Positions 17,480-28,092 of a stretch of DNA of 43,606 nucleotides are shown here, piece after piece. Each line of letters starts with the position of its first letter. Within the stretch, counting starts at the first letter, position 1. The DNA comes from Hyphomicrobiales bacterium (lineage in GTDB: Bacteria; Pseudomonadota; Alphaproteobacteria; Rhizobiales; Rhizobiaceae), in NCBI GenBank assembly GCA_011087605.1, contig JAALLE010000026.1, forward strand, positions 1 through 43,606, in the 5' to 3' direction. The position numbers and the translations under genes are program-made. The notes under the pieces were generated by a model. It saw only the letters and a program-made list of their open reading frames with translations, had not been told where the DNA came from and did not search any database.

Positions 17480-18355
17480 ATGATGCCTTTGTCCAATCTG
17501 TTGCTGGAAACCGACCTGATGCGCAGCTTTGCTGTGATATCTGAATTTGGCAGCTTTTCGGCGGCCGCCCGCAGGGTCAACCGCACGCCGTCTGCAATTT
17601 CCATGCAAATGAAAAAGCTGGAAGAACAACTAGGGCGCCAGCTGTTCGTTCGCGAAGGTCGCACGGTTCGACTGACCGCTGATGGGGAAACTTTATTGAG
17701 CTATGCCCAGGATATGCTCCGGCTGAATGAGGCCGCCGTTGCGCGATTTCATGAGCCGGCTATTGAAGGTCTGGTCCGGTTTGGTGCCCCGGACGATTTT
17801 GGCACCCAATATGTGCCACCCATCCTGCGCCGTTTTGCAGATACCCATCCTCTGGTGGAAGTTGAAGTTGTTCTGGGAACCAGCCAGAATCTGTTGCATC
17901 GGTTCGATGAGGGCAAGTTGGACGTAACATTGATAGCCAGCGTGCCTGGAGGCATCAATGATGGCATCGGGGAAGTGGTTTTTGTGGAGCAACTGGTGTG
18001 GGTTGGAATAAAGGGGGGCAAATCCCACAAATTGCCTATCGTGCCATTGGCATTGTCAGATGCTGGTTGTTGTTGGCGCGAAGCCGCAACCGACGGTTTG
18101 ATATCAGCCGGAATTGACTTTCGTATCGCCTATACCAGCGAGACTGTTCTCGGTCAGCAGGCGGCACTGATGGCTGATCTGGCCGTCGCTCCGATGCCCG
18201 CGAGCATGGTGACACCCCAGTTTGAAGTATTGGGCTCCAAACACCGATTGCCAGCCCTGCCCTCCTATCACGTTTGTCTGTGTCAACCGTCTGGCATCGG
18301 AGCCGCTGCCAATGCATTTGCACACTATGTTCGAGAGAGTTTCAAAGCTCCGTGA
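17480..18355 (+). CDS. LysR-family transcriptional regulator
   Basis: About 291 residues. The N-terminal HTH is classic (LMRSFAVISEFGSFSAAARRVNRTPSAISMQMKKLEEQLGRQLFVR), followed by a LysR substrate-binding domain (VRFGAPDDFGTQYVPPILRRF onward). ATG 17480 or 17483 are the likely starts; a TTG at 17465 also fits. The gene diverges from the DUF1127 gene and runs 100 bp ahead of the asparaginase gene, so it could regulate either. The effector is unknown. Confidence 0.92.
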   Translation: MMPLSNLLLETDLMRSFAVISEFGSFSAAARRVNRTPSAISMQMKKLEEQLGRQLFVREGRTVRLTADGETLLSYAQDMLRLNEAAVARFHEPAIEGLVRFGAPDDFGTQYVPPILRRFADTHPLVEVEVVLGTSQNLLHRFDEGKLDVTLIASVPGGINDGIGEVVFVEQLVWVGIKGGKSHKLPIVPLALSDAGCCWREAATDGLISAGIDFRIAYTSETVLGQQAALMADLAVAPMPASMVTPQFEVLGSKHRLPALPSYHVCLCQPSGIGAAANAFAHYVRESFKAP

Positions 18356-18455
18356 AGCATGTTTGCTGGCGTTGACTTCTTGGCATCTGATCAATAATCG
18401 AATTGCGTCAGGGCATATTCGGTCCCTTCCCGACCTAACGATACGAAACAAAATC

Positions 18456-19460
18456 ATGTCAAACCCAGTTCTCGTCGAAGTCACACGTGGTTCAGTTGTC
18501 GAGTCACGCCATCGTGGTGCCATCAGTGTGATGGATGCTGACGGAAATTCAGTACTCAATATCGGAGACACAGCGCGCCCGGTTTTCGCCCGTTCAGCCA
18601 TCAAGGCGGTTCAGGCGTTGCCGCTAATCGAAAGCGGCGCTGCCAATGCCTATGGATTCGGCGACGCCGAGCTTGCTTTGGCCTGCTCGTCCCACTCGGG
18701 CGAAGATGCACATATTGAAATGGCGCGATCGATGTTAGCCAGTGCCGGGCGAACCGAAGATGATCTGGAATGCGGCGGACACTGGTCCAGCCATGAAGAA
18801 GTATTGATACATCAGGCCAAAATCCGCACAACCGAGCCCGGTGCACTGTGTAACAATTGTTCGGGCAAGCATTCAGGCTTCATCTGCACGGCCACCCATC
18901 TGGGCATCGACCCCAAAGGCTATATCAACCCTGACCATCAAGTCATGAAAACAGTTAAGGGTGCGTTGGAAGATGTAACAGGTGTGGCCCATGCCGAAGA
19001 TCTGCGTGGGCGCGACGGCTGTTCAATTCCGACCTATGCGACACCATTGACCGCTATGGCTCATGGTTTTGCAAAAATGGCGACCGGCCAGGGCCTCGGC
19101 GTTGAACGTGCGAAGGCTGGCAGACGTCTGTTGAATGCATGCATGTCGGCACCTTTTTATATGTCTGGTACCAATCGATTTTGCAGCCAACTGATAAAAC
19201 TGGATCCGGGACGCTTGTTTGGAAAGACCGGCGCCGAAGGTGTATTTTGCGGCACCATTGAGGAATTGGGTGTGGGGATCGCGTTGAAATGCGATGACGG
19301 CACCACCCGGGCGTCTGAGGCCATGATGGCAGCCGTGGTTGCACATTTGCTGACTGCCAGCGATCCTCTGCATGAAAAATTACGGGCGATGGCCAATCCA
19401 TCGGTTACAAACCGTAATGGTTTTGAAGTTGGAAGCTTGAGAACAAATTTGCCAAAGTAA
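18456..19460 (+). CDS. L-asparaginase, Rhizobium type (asparaginase II family)
   Basis: 334 residues of the asparaginase family first described in Rhizobium etli, unrelated to E. coli AnsA/AnsB. Residues reported as catalytic in that group are present: RSAIK with Ser47 and Lys50, CSSHSGE (Ser79), CSGK with Cys135 and Lys138, GCSIP with Cys189 (zinc site) and KTGAEG (Lys257). It should hydrolyse asparagine to aspartate and ammonia in the cytoplasm. Start ATG 18456 begins MSNPVLVEVTRGS as in homologues. The convergent MFS gene ends 12 bp away and could move a related amino compound, which is only a guess. Confidence 0.93.
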   Translation: MSNPVLVEVTRGSVVESRHRGAISVMDADGNSVLNIGDTARPVFARSAIKAVQALPLIESGAANAYGFGDAELALACSSHSGEDAHIEMARSMLASAGRTEDDLECGGHWSSHEEVLIHQAKIRTTEPGALCNNCSGKHSGFICTATHLGIDPKGYINPDHQVMKTVKGALEDVTGVAHAEDLRGRDGCSIPTYATPLTAMAHGFAKMATGQGLGVERAKAGRRLLNACMSAPFYMSGTNRFCSQLIKLDPGRLFGKTGAEGVFCGTIEELGVGIALKCDDGTTRASEAMMAAVVAHLLTASDPLHEKLRAMANPSVTNRNGFEVGSLRTNLPK

Positions 19461-19472
19461 GCCTGAACCGAG

Positions 19473-20657
19473 CTAGGAAGCAGGTTTGCTGTCTTTCGAA
19501 AATGCGTAAATCGCCAATGCAATGGCCAGGACGACAAAATAGAAAATCAGCACCCCCGAAAAACCGTCGAGCACAGTCGTATCGTCGACCTGCCGTCGAT
19601 AAACTTCCGAACACATCCATTGCATGATACCAACTCCGCCCATGTTGAAGAAGTTGACCAATGTGACTCCCCTGCCCGCCATGTGAGCTGGAATATTGGC
19701 CGTAGCATGAGCCATCAACAGGCCGAAAAACAGGGAGCAAAAACCGATTACGACCAGAATCAGAGCGACAGAAGTTGGTGAAGCGTCGGGGTTTACGTTC
19801 CAATACAATAAACTAGTCAGCGAACAGAGGCCGCCGCCGAGCACGACCCATTTGCGGCTGTTGAAAATGCGGTCTGCCGGTCCATAGGCAAAACTGCCGG
19901 CAGTCATCGCAATCGCCATCGCAAGCATGACCTTGCCGATGTCGATCGCCGACATCCCATGGACAAGATCCAGATATGGACCCGCCCACAGGCCCCTGAT
20001 CCCACCAGTCACGCCATAATTGACAAATACCAGAGGCAGGATGAACCACAATTCCTTCATCTTCAAAATTTCAAGATACCCGCCTTTGGAATTTCCCGTG
20101 GTTGACAGGACCTGCGGGTCCTTGACCCAAACCATAATCAAAGCCGAAAGAAGGAGCGTGATGCCGGACAGGCCCATCATGACTGCGCGCCATCCAAATG
20201 TTTCCATGGCGTAAGCCAGCGGACTTGCGCCGAGTATATTGCCCAACAGGCCGACTGCAATGAAAGTTGAGGCCAGTGTGGCGAACTTTCGAGCATCATA
20301 ACTGCGTTTGAAAATATAGAGCGATGCCATCAATATTGGCGCACAGCCAATCCCAAGTAAGACCATCCCGAGCAAAACTTCAAAATGCGAATGGGCCAAT
20401 GAAAACAGCATTCCACCACCACTGCCGCAGATGGCGAATAATCCAGCGGTTGTCCATCGCGGGCCAAATTTATCGAGCATCACGCCGACCAGGAACTGAC
20501 TGAGGGCAAAAGCAGCAAACCAAGCGCCCAGGGCATCACTTAGCTGAGCGGGACTGAGGTTGAGTTCGGCTGATAGCTGAGGCGAAAGCACGGCCAGAAA
20601 CGAGCGATAGAAATGGCTGATGATGTAGGCAACAGCCAGAATAATGATGCCTAACAC
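19473..20657 (-). CDS. MFS transporter
   Basis: 394 residues with about 12 hydrophobic segments. The loop 2-3 signature is GVMLDKFGPRWTTAG (about 57-71), close to the G-x-x-x-D-R-x-G-R-R pattern of the major facilitator superfamily. The N-terminus (AYIISHFYRSFLAVLSPQLSAELNLSPAQLS) resembles nitrate/nitrite-like and oxalate/formate-like sugar-phosphate antiporter branches, so no substrate is assigned. Start is GTG 20657. It converges on the asparaginase gene. Confidence 0.88.
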   Translation of the reverse strand: MLGIIILAVAYIISHFYRSFLAVLSPQLSAELNLSPAQLSDALGAWFAAFALSQFLVGVMLDKFGPRWTTAGLFAICGSGGGMLFSLAHSHFEVLLGMVLLGIGCAPILMASLYIFKRSYDARKFATLASTFIAVGLLGNILGASPLAYAMETFGWRAVMMGLSGITLLLSALIMVWVKDPQVLSTTGNSKGGYLEILKMKELWFILPLVFVNYGVTGGIRGLWAGPYLDLVHGMSAIDIGKVMLAMAIAMTAGSFAYGPADRIFNSRKWVVLGGGLCSLTSLLYWNVNPDASPTSVALILVVIGFCSLFFGLLMAHATANIPAHMAGRGVTLVNFFNMGGVGIMQWMCSEVYRRQVDDTTVLDGFSGVLIFYFVVLAIALAIYAFSKDSKPAS

Positions 20658-20847
20658 GAGCCAGCTTTCAAGAATGATACGATGGGGAGTCTATGCCGGG
20701 TATTTCCTGCCATGCACACCAAACAAATAGCAATGCAAATTGTTGATCGGATTGCCCCGAAGGATCGTCATTTCCAATGATCGGGCGGACAGTTTGGTCC
20801 AGCAGAGGTGCAGGCGGACACCGACTTGACGCTTGCAAAAAAATGAA

Positions 20848-20882
20848 CCGTCTGGCTACCGGGGGGGGTGGTAACCAGACGG
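20848..20882 (-). terminator. Intrinsic terminator downstream of tRNA-Leu
   Basis: A 13-bp stem with one mismatch (20848-20860 with 20870-20882) encloses a loop of eight G and one T. On the minus strand it is followed after four bases by seven T. The only minus-strand gene feeding it is tRNA-Leu, whose end lies 212 bp upstream. The other part of this gene-free stretch (20658-21094) has small hairpins (for example AGTGC/GCACT around 20992-21009) but no protein gene. Confidence 0.75.
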
Positions 20883-21094
20883 AAGCCCACTTGCTCACCC
20901 CTGCTCAAGAAAGGTTTCGCACCGGGTGTGCCGGATCAGTAGGAGGAATCAACGGCACAACCCAGCTAAACAGGAGAAGAACTCACCGAAAAGTGCAAGA
21001 AATCGCACTATTCAGTGATTGTTGGCAGCTAACCAGCTGTTGCGGACAGGAGTTTGCGCCGTATTGTTGGTCTGCAATTGATGAATTTATAAAA

Positions 21095-21181
21095 TGGTGC
21101 CCCCTGCCGGACTTGAACCGGCACGGTCTTTCGACCTACAGATTTTAAGTCTGCTGCGTATACCAATTTCGCCAAGGGGGC
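21095..21181 (-). tRNA. tRNA-Leu (anticodon TAA)
   Basis: Read on the minus strand, the molecule opens GCCCCCT and closes AGGGGGC-A-CCA, giving a seven-pair acceptor stem with an encoded CCA (21095-21097). The anticodon arm is CAGA-CTTAAAA-TCTG with anticodon TAA, the variable arm is long (AGGTCGAAAGACCG) as in class II tRNAs, and the T arm is GCCGG-TTCAAGT-CCGGC. Confidence 0.97.
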
Positions 21182-21252
21182 GTTGCGCTTAGCTAACACC
21201 GAATTGCCGCAGCGAATAGCCACTTATTTGCTTTGTTGAAAGAAGTTTTAGA

Positions 21253-21993
21253 ATGTCTGATATAAAAATTGTCACCGCCGCTATGTTGGTGATCGGTGAC
21301 GAAATTCTGTCCGGTCGAACTAAGGATAAGAATATCGGCTTTGTTGCCGATTATCTGACCGGTATGGGTATCGATCTGAACGAAGTCCGCATCGTCGCAG
21401 ACGAGAAGCACGCAATCATTGAAGCGGTCAACGCGCTGCGCCGCAGTTACGATTATGTTTTTACTACTGGTGGTATTGGGCCAACCCACGACGACATTAC
21501 GGCTGAATCTATTGCTGAGGCATTCGGCGTTCCTTGCGAACCTCATCCCAAAGCCATGCAGGAAATGGCGCAATATTATGCATCTCGAGATATGGAGTTC
21601 ACGAAAGCCCGGCAACGCATGGCAAGGACCCCAAGAGGTGCAGAACTTATCGACAATCCAATTTCGAAGGCTCCCGGGATCCGTATTGAAAATGTACACA
21701 TAATGGCGGGTGTTCCTCAGATAATGCAGGCAATGATGGATGCCATCGCGCCAACACTGGAAGGTGGTCAAAAAATCCTGTCCCAAACAGTGGATTGTCC
21801 CTACGGCGAGGGCACGGTTGGTGGCCCATTGGGTGAAATACAAGATAAACATCCCAACACGATGATCGGATCATATCCCAGATATGAAAACGGCAACTAT
21901 TCCACCCAAATAGTCGTCAGAGGCCGAGATCAAAATGCGGTGGCGCTTGCAATAAAAGATGTCAAAATTATGCTGAAAGACGTGATGTTATAG
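21253..21993 (+). CDS. CinA-like molybdopterin-binding (MoCF) domain protein
   Basis: 246 residues of the competence/damage-inducible CinA-type MoCF domain only: TAAMLVIGDEILSGRTKDKN at the start, VFTTGGIGPTHDDITAESIAEAF (the MoaB/MogA-like ligand loop), and HIMAGVPQIMQAMM. The C-terminal CinA nicotinamide mononucleotide deamidase domain is absent, as usual for this stand-alone alphaproteobacterial form. The precise role is not known; it may bind a pterin or nucleotide. Start ATG 21253 is 71 bp from the divergent tRNA. Confidence 0.9.
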   Translation: MSDIKIVTAAMLVIGDEILSGRTKDKNIGFVADYLTGMGIDLNEVRIVADEKHAIIEAVNALRRSYDYVFTTGGIGPTHDDITAESIAEAFGVPCEPHPKAMQEMAQYYASRDMEFTKARQRMARTPRGAELIDNPISKAPGIRIENVHIMAGVPQIMQAMMDAIAPTLEGGQKILSQTVDCPYGEGTVGGPLGEIQDKHPNTMIGSYPRYENGNYSTQIVVRGRDQNAVALAIKDVKIMLKDVML

Positions 21994-22196
21994 TATTACA
22001 AATTGATGACTTTTATTATCTCATTGTATCCATACAATTTTTGTATCTAAATTATTGAGAATTTATTTTTACACTAATTATGACTATATATTTAGCATTT
22101 TTTCTTGGTTTTTTACATTATTCTTGGTTTCCGGTATTTCAATTTTGTACTTATTTGTGTAATTGACGGGAACGTAAACGAAAGTGGGAATTAAGA
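21994..22196. promoter_or_regulatory. Very AT-rich leader of the EAL gene
   Basis: About 150 bp of this gap are roughly three-quarters A/T, in contrast to the genome. It contains two copies of TTCTTGGTTT (22102-22111 and 22121-22130) 19 bp apart, and a small hairpin ATACAA/TTGTAT near 22031-22045. Such stretches in Hyphomicrobiales are candidates for MucR/Ros-type silencing, an inference. The direct repeats may be operator half-sites. Confidence 0.4.
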
Positions 22197-23029
22197 ATGC
22201 AAAAATGCACGCGGAGGCCAGTTCGGGTTGGCGACGCCATCGAACGGTTGGAAAATGGGCTTAGTGTAGGACATTACAAAGGATATACGCTTTATTCTGC
22301 CTACCAACCTATATTTTGTTATGAAGATTCTGAATCTTTGCGAGTAACAGGACTTGAGGGACTTGTTCGTCCATTCATAGATGATGTCAGCATTACACCC
22401 AGCCTGCTTTTCCAGCAAATCGCCCCCGAAGATGCTTTTTTATTGAATGCATGTGCCGGGCGCTTCACATTCGTAACTTTGAGGCTGCGGCACCAGTAAG
22501 TTGTGATTTATATATTGATGTTAATCCGGCCAAATACTCTGAGGTCCGCACTATGGAGAACGAATTCCAGTTTTTGCTGGGACGATTGGCGATCAATGGA
22601 CTGAGTCGATCGACGATTGTCCTGAAACTGCTGGAAACGGTTCCCGTGAGTGACAAATTTCTTTTATGGTTCAAAGACTTTGTCAGGGAGCAACATATCC
22701 GACTGGCATTGGATGGTTTTGGCCGTGGTGAATCCAATCTCGAACGCTATCATTTGGTGATGCCCGACGTGGTCAAGATAGATAACCGCCTGTTTGCGCA
22801 AAGTATGAATTATGCCAGGAAAAAACGATTGCTGGTATCATTCATTTCCCGGATTCATGATGATGGCGGCAAGGTCGTCATTGAGGGGTTGGAAACGGAA
22901 GAAATGCTGGTTTATGCGCGGGAATTGTGCGCCGATCTGTTCCAGGGTTCTTTCCTCGACAGTCCAGACCTGCCCATGGTTGACTTTTTTCAACTCTCGC
23001 GACCGAATTTGAGCCACGCCGCCCATTAG
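22197..23029 (+). pseudogene. EAL-domain protein, split by frameshift at a slippery site
   Basis: Two frames make one EAL domain. Frame 1 (22197-22499) gives GYTLYSAYQPIFCYED and GLEGLVRP, the altered EAL motif; frame 2 (to 23029) continues CRALHIRNF, DLYIDVNP, LALDGFGRGESNLERYHLVMPDVVKID and VIEGLETEE. Several catalytic residues differ from active c-di-GMP phosphodiesterases (EGL for EAL, DGFG for DDFG), so even the joined protein may be only a binder. The shift needs one extra base or a -1 slip, and the zero frame has T TTT TTA at 22436-22442 exactly there. It is unclear whether this is a mutation, a sequencing error or programmed frameshifting. Joined length is about 277 residues. Confidence 0.8.
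22436..22442 (+). promoter_or_regulatory. Candidate -1 frameshift heptamer T TTT TTA
   Basis: In the upstream frame the codons are GCT TTT TTA, so the heptamer is correctly phased as X XXY YYZ. A -1 slip enters exactly the frame that continues the EAL domain (next codons ATT GAA TGC ATG TGC). I see no strong downstream pseudoknot by eye. A lost T in a T7 run would give the same picture. Confidence 0.4.
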
Positions 23030-23045
23030 AGCCGCTCAGGCTTTA
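23026..23045. repeat. Stop-codon-associated AGCC-loop-GGCT repeat, copy 1
   Basis: The EAL gene's stop TAG starts a short element, TAGAGCC-GCTCA-GGCTTTA, with a 4-bp stem. An 18-of-20 match occurs right at the gltA stop (40183-40202), and a weaker inverted relative sits just after the asparaginase stop (19460-19475). Confidence 0.5.
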
Positions 23046-23214
23046 ATCGGTTAAGCTTGGTTTGTTGCTTGGCAACACACTGACAGACACAATATCTGAC
23101 ATTCATGGGACTGTATTTTTGTGCAGAGCCTGTGAGTGGGTGACAATCCCGCCTTGCTCCTTGCGCCGGGTTGGGCTATCGCCTTGCAATCACCCAACAG
23201 TGAGGATCATTGCT

Positions 23215-23724
23215 ATGTCCCCGTCTTCGAAGGCTTTCCCTGTTAGCTGGGATCAATTTCATCGTGATTGTAAAGCACTGGCGTGGAGATTGGCGGGACC
23301 AGGAAAAGAAACAACGCCCTGGTCGGCGATTGTTGCCATCACCCGGGGGGGCATGGTTCCCGCTGCTATTATCGCGCGGGAGCTTGGTATTCGGACAATC
23401 GAAACGGTCTGTATCGCCTCATATCACGAATATAAGGATCAAGGCGAACTTGATGTGATCAAGGAGATCAATGTTGATATGGTCAAGGCAGATGGCGGGC
23501 GCGGTGTGCTGGTCATTGATGACCTGACAGACACTGGCGCGACTGCCAAGAAGGTGCGTGACATGCTGCCCAATGCCCATATCGCAACTGTTTATGCAAA
23601 ACCTACAGGTGTTCCCATGGCTGATACTTTTGTTACCGAAGTAAGCCAGGATACATGGATCTATTTTCCCTGGGACATGGAAATGTCCTATGTCGAACCA
23701 ATATCCGGCCTGAAGGACGGTTAA
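23215..23724 (+). CDS. gpt: Xanthine phosphoribosyltransferase (Gpt)
   Basis: 169 residues; converts xanthine, guanine and probably hypoxanthine to the nucleotide with PRPP. The PRPP motif is [13 protein letters not shown] (about 99-111), and the N-terminal [21 protein letters not shown] loop and the C-terminal WIYFPWDME segment match the XGPRT branch. A longer frame starts at 23062, but ATG 23215 has GAGGAT nine bases upstream and the right length. It leads a three-gene set with RidA (15-bp gap) and a racemase-like gene. Confidence 0.94.
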   Translation: MSPSSKAFPVSWDQFHRDCKALAWRLAGPGKETTPWSAIVAITRGGMVPAAIIARELGIRTIETVCIASYHEYKDQGELDVIKEINVDMVKADGGRGVLVIDDLTDTGATAKKVRDMLPNAHIATVYAKPTGVPMADTFVTEVSQDTWIYFPWDMEMSYVEPISGLKDG

Positions 23725-23739
23725 CAAAGGAACTTTAAG

Positions 23740-24093
23740 ATGACAGTTACACGATTTCACACCGGCGAAAGAATGAGCCAGGCCGTTGTTCACGGCGACA
23801 CAGTATATCTCGCCGGTCAGGTTGCACAATCCGCACCGGGCGGGTCTGTCACAGACCAGACCAAAGCTATTCTCGCCCAGATTGATGGCCTGCTGGCAGA
23901 TGCAGGCAGCGACAAATCAAAAGCTCTGTCGGCCACGATCTGGCTGTGCAGCATGGATGATTTTGCTGAAATGAATGCCGTCTGGGATGCTTGGGTTTCG
24001 CCGGGCAATACACCTTGCCGCGCATGTGTTGAATCACCCCGTCTCGCGACACCGGACTTCACAGTTGAAATTGGCCTGATTGCCGCGCGATAA
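23740..24093 (+). CDS. RidA family protein
   Basis: 117 residues of the YjgF/YER057c/UK114 (Rid) family, which removes reactive enamine/imine products of PLP enzymes. Conserved elements are VYLAGQVAQ near residue 27, DQTKAILAQIDGLLADAG and the C-terminal PCRACVESPRLATPDFTVEIG with the arginine (about R95) that binds the substrate carboxylate. AAGGAA is a good RBS. The subgroup is not the canonical RidA, so a different imine substrate is likely. Confidence 0.92.
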   Translation: MTVTRFHTGERMSQAVVHGDTVYLAGQVAQSAPGGSVTDQTKAILAQIDGLLADAGSDKSKALSATIWLCSMDDFAEMNAVWDAWVSPGNTPCRACVESPRLATPDFTVEIGLIAAR

Positions 24094-24099
24094 CCGGCA

Positions 24100-26523
<2,424 letters not shown>

Positions 26524-26654
26524 TTAGACCGTTTGTGAAAAAGCGCAAACCCCAAAATTTTGTTTTTTGAGTTATGCACACGCTTCGTGATGCGGCGATC
26601 GCAAAAACCGCCATCGGATGAATATACAATCAGCCGGACTGACCGGCATCAGAT

Positions 26655-27059
26655 CTATTCGGAAGTTGGTACACCGGTTTGAGGTGTGGCTTCGCCTTCT
26701 TTATTCAGATCATCAAGCAAAGTACCCGCAGATGGTGCGGTAGACGGAGCTTCGCCACCCTCGGTAGGAACACCGGTTTGGCCTGCCCCTTCAATACGCT
26801 GCAGCACGTCTTCTGTGCGGTTGGTCTGATTGGCCACAACGCCAAGGGCAATAGATGTCACGAAAAAGCCGGCCGCAATGATCGTAGTTGTTTTGGTCAG
26901 TGCATCCGCAGCACCCCGGGCCGACATGAAACCGCCGCCGCCACCGCCGCCACCACCGCCGCCAATTCCCAGCGCACCGCCTTCTGAACGTTGCAGGAGA
27001 ACCAGCACGATGAGAGCCAGAACGAGCATAATATGGATGACGATGAGTACGGTGGTCAT
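26655..27059 (-). CDS. secG: Protein translocase subunit SecG
   Basis: 134 residues with two membrane helices (about 3-22 and 55-76) and the conserved LLQRSEGGALG loop. It has a run of 11 glycines (33-43) before FMSARGAAD, longer than in most species though glycine-rich loops are usual here. The hydrophilic C-terminal tail (about 78-134) is rich in Glu, Gly and Thr. It works with SecYE in the inner membrane. Transcribed after tpiA, 99 bp apart. Confidence 0.95.
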   Translation of the reverse strand: MTTVLIVIHIMLVLALIVLVLLQRSEGGALGIGGGGGGGGGGGFMSARGAADALTKTTTIIAAGFFVTSIALGVVANQTNRTEDVLQRIEGAGQTGVPTEGGEAPSTAPSAGTLLDDLNKEGEATPQTGVPTSE

Positions 27060-27158
27060 ATCTGGAAAGTTTCCAATTCGATTGTGGCGTCGTACAGCCT
27101 ATCGGCTTCGACGCGGCTTACTAGCCGAACCTGTTGGTTTTGCCAAGAGCACGGCACG

Positions 27159-27923
27159 TCACATGTCTCTATATATTTCGCATATGGCGAGGAAGTCTTC
27201 GGCTTTCAAGCTCGCACCGCCCACCAATGCCCCATCAACATTCAAAATCGACATCAATTCTGCTGCATTTGCCGGTTTTACGGAGCCGCCGTAAAGGATT
27301 CTCATCCGTTCGCCATGCCCGCCGAGCTTTTCTGCCAAGGTTTCGCGAATAAATGCATGAATGTCCCGAATGTCTTCCGGGCTCGGGGTTTTGCCCGTGC
27401 CGATGGCCCAGACCGGTTCGTAGGCGACGATTGTATCATCTTCAGTTGCCCCTTCGGGGACGGAAGACAAGATCTGTCGCTTCAACACCGCCTGTGCCAT
27501 TCCGGCATCATATTCGGCTTCGGTCTCGCCGATGCAGATAATTGCCGTCAGCCCTGCCCGCCAGCAGGCCTGGGCTTTGCCCGCGACGTGATAATCTGAC
27601 TCGCCATGATCGGTTCGTCGTTCGGAATGGCCAACAATGCAGTAATCTGCCAGGCAATCCTTGATCATTTCAGCAGAAATATCACCAGTATGAGCACCAG
27701 ACTGCTCATTGTGACAATCCTGGGCTCCAACTTGCAGCGGTGTATCTTCCGAAAGGGTAGTCGCTACATAAAGCAATGTTGTAGGGGGACAAACGACCAC
27801 ATCAACGGCATCTGCAAGGTCATCATCCAGCCCCTGCGACATCAGCGCCAACTGGTCCAGTTGATCCCGCGCTCCATTCATTTTCCAGTTACCGGCAACG
27901 AGGGGAATAATATCAGGCGTCAT
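27159..27923 (-). CDS. tpiA: Triosephosphate isomerase
   Basis: 254 residues of a TIM barrel: NWKMN with Lys14, IVGHSERR with His99, YEPVWAIGTG with Glu169, and ILYGGSVKPANA at the phosphate-binding loop. Interconverts dihydroxyacetone phosphate and glyceraldehyde 3-phosphate. Divergent from the ppiD-like gene; the 169 bp between should hold both promoters. Confidence 0.98.
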   Translation of the reverse strand: MTPDIIPLVAGNWKMNGARDQLDQLALMSQGLDDDLADAVDVVVCPPTTLLYVATTLSEDTPLQVGAQDCHNEQSGAHTGDISAEMIKDCLADYCIVGHSERRTDHGESDYHVAGKAQACWRAGLTAIICIGETEAEYDAGMAQAVLKRQILSSVPEGATEDDTIVAYEPVWAIGTGKTPSPEDIRDIHAFIRETLAEKLGGHGERMRILYGGSVKPANAAELMSILNVDGALVGGASLKAEDFLAICEIYRDM

Positions 27924-28092
27924 GTCGGGCTCCGACCGTTAAAATTGACTTGCTGGTTTGCCTACTGACCAATTGCGATAAAATCAACGTTTTCTGAATA
28001 GCTAACGCTTGCCGATCATGGCTCACCACCATATGTTGGCCGCAATTATTTCACCATTGTTTTGGTGACTTCTTTTTACAGGAATTCTGACA

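Noticed and set aside
21193-21852. 219-codon minus-strand frame opposite the CinA-like gene
   Set aside because: The plus-strand MoCF protein is unmistakable; the antisense frame has low-complexity, motif-free translation.
23030-23214. Purine riboswitch upstream of gpt
   Set aside because: Small inverted repeats exist (GTTGGG/CCCAAC), but none of the conserved purine-aptamer loop sequences is visible.
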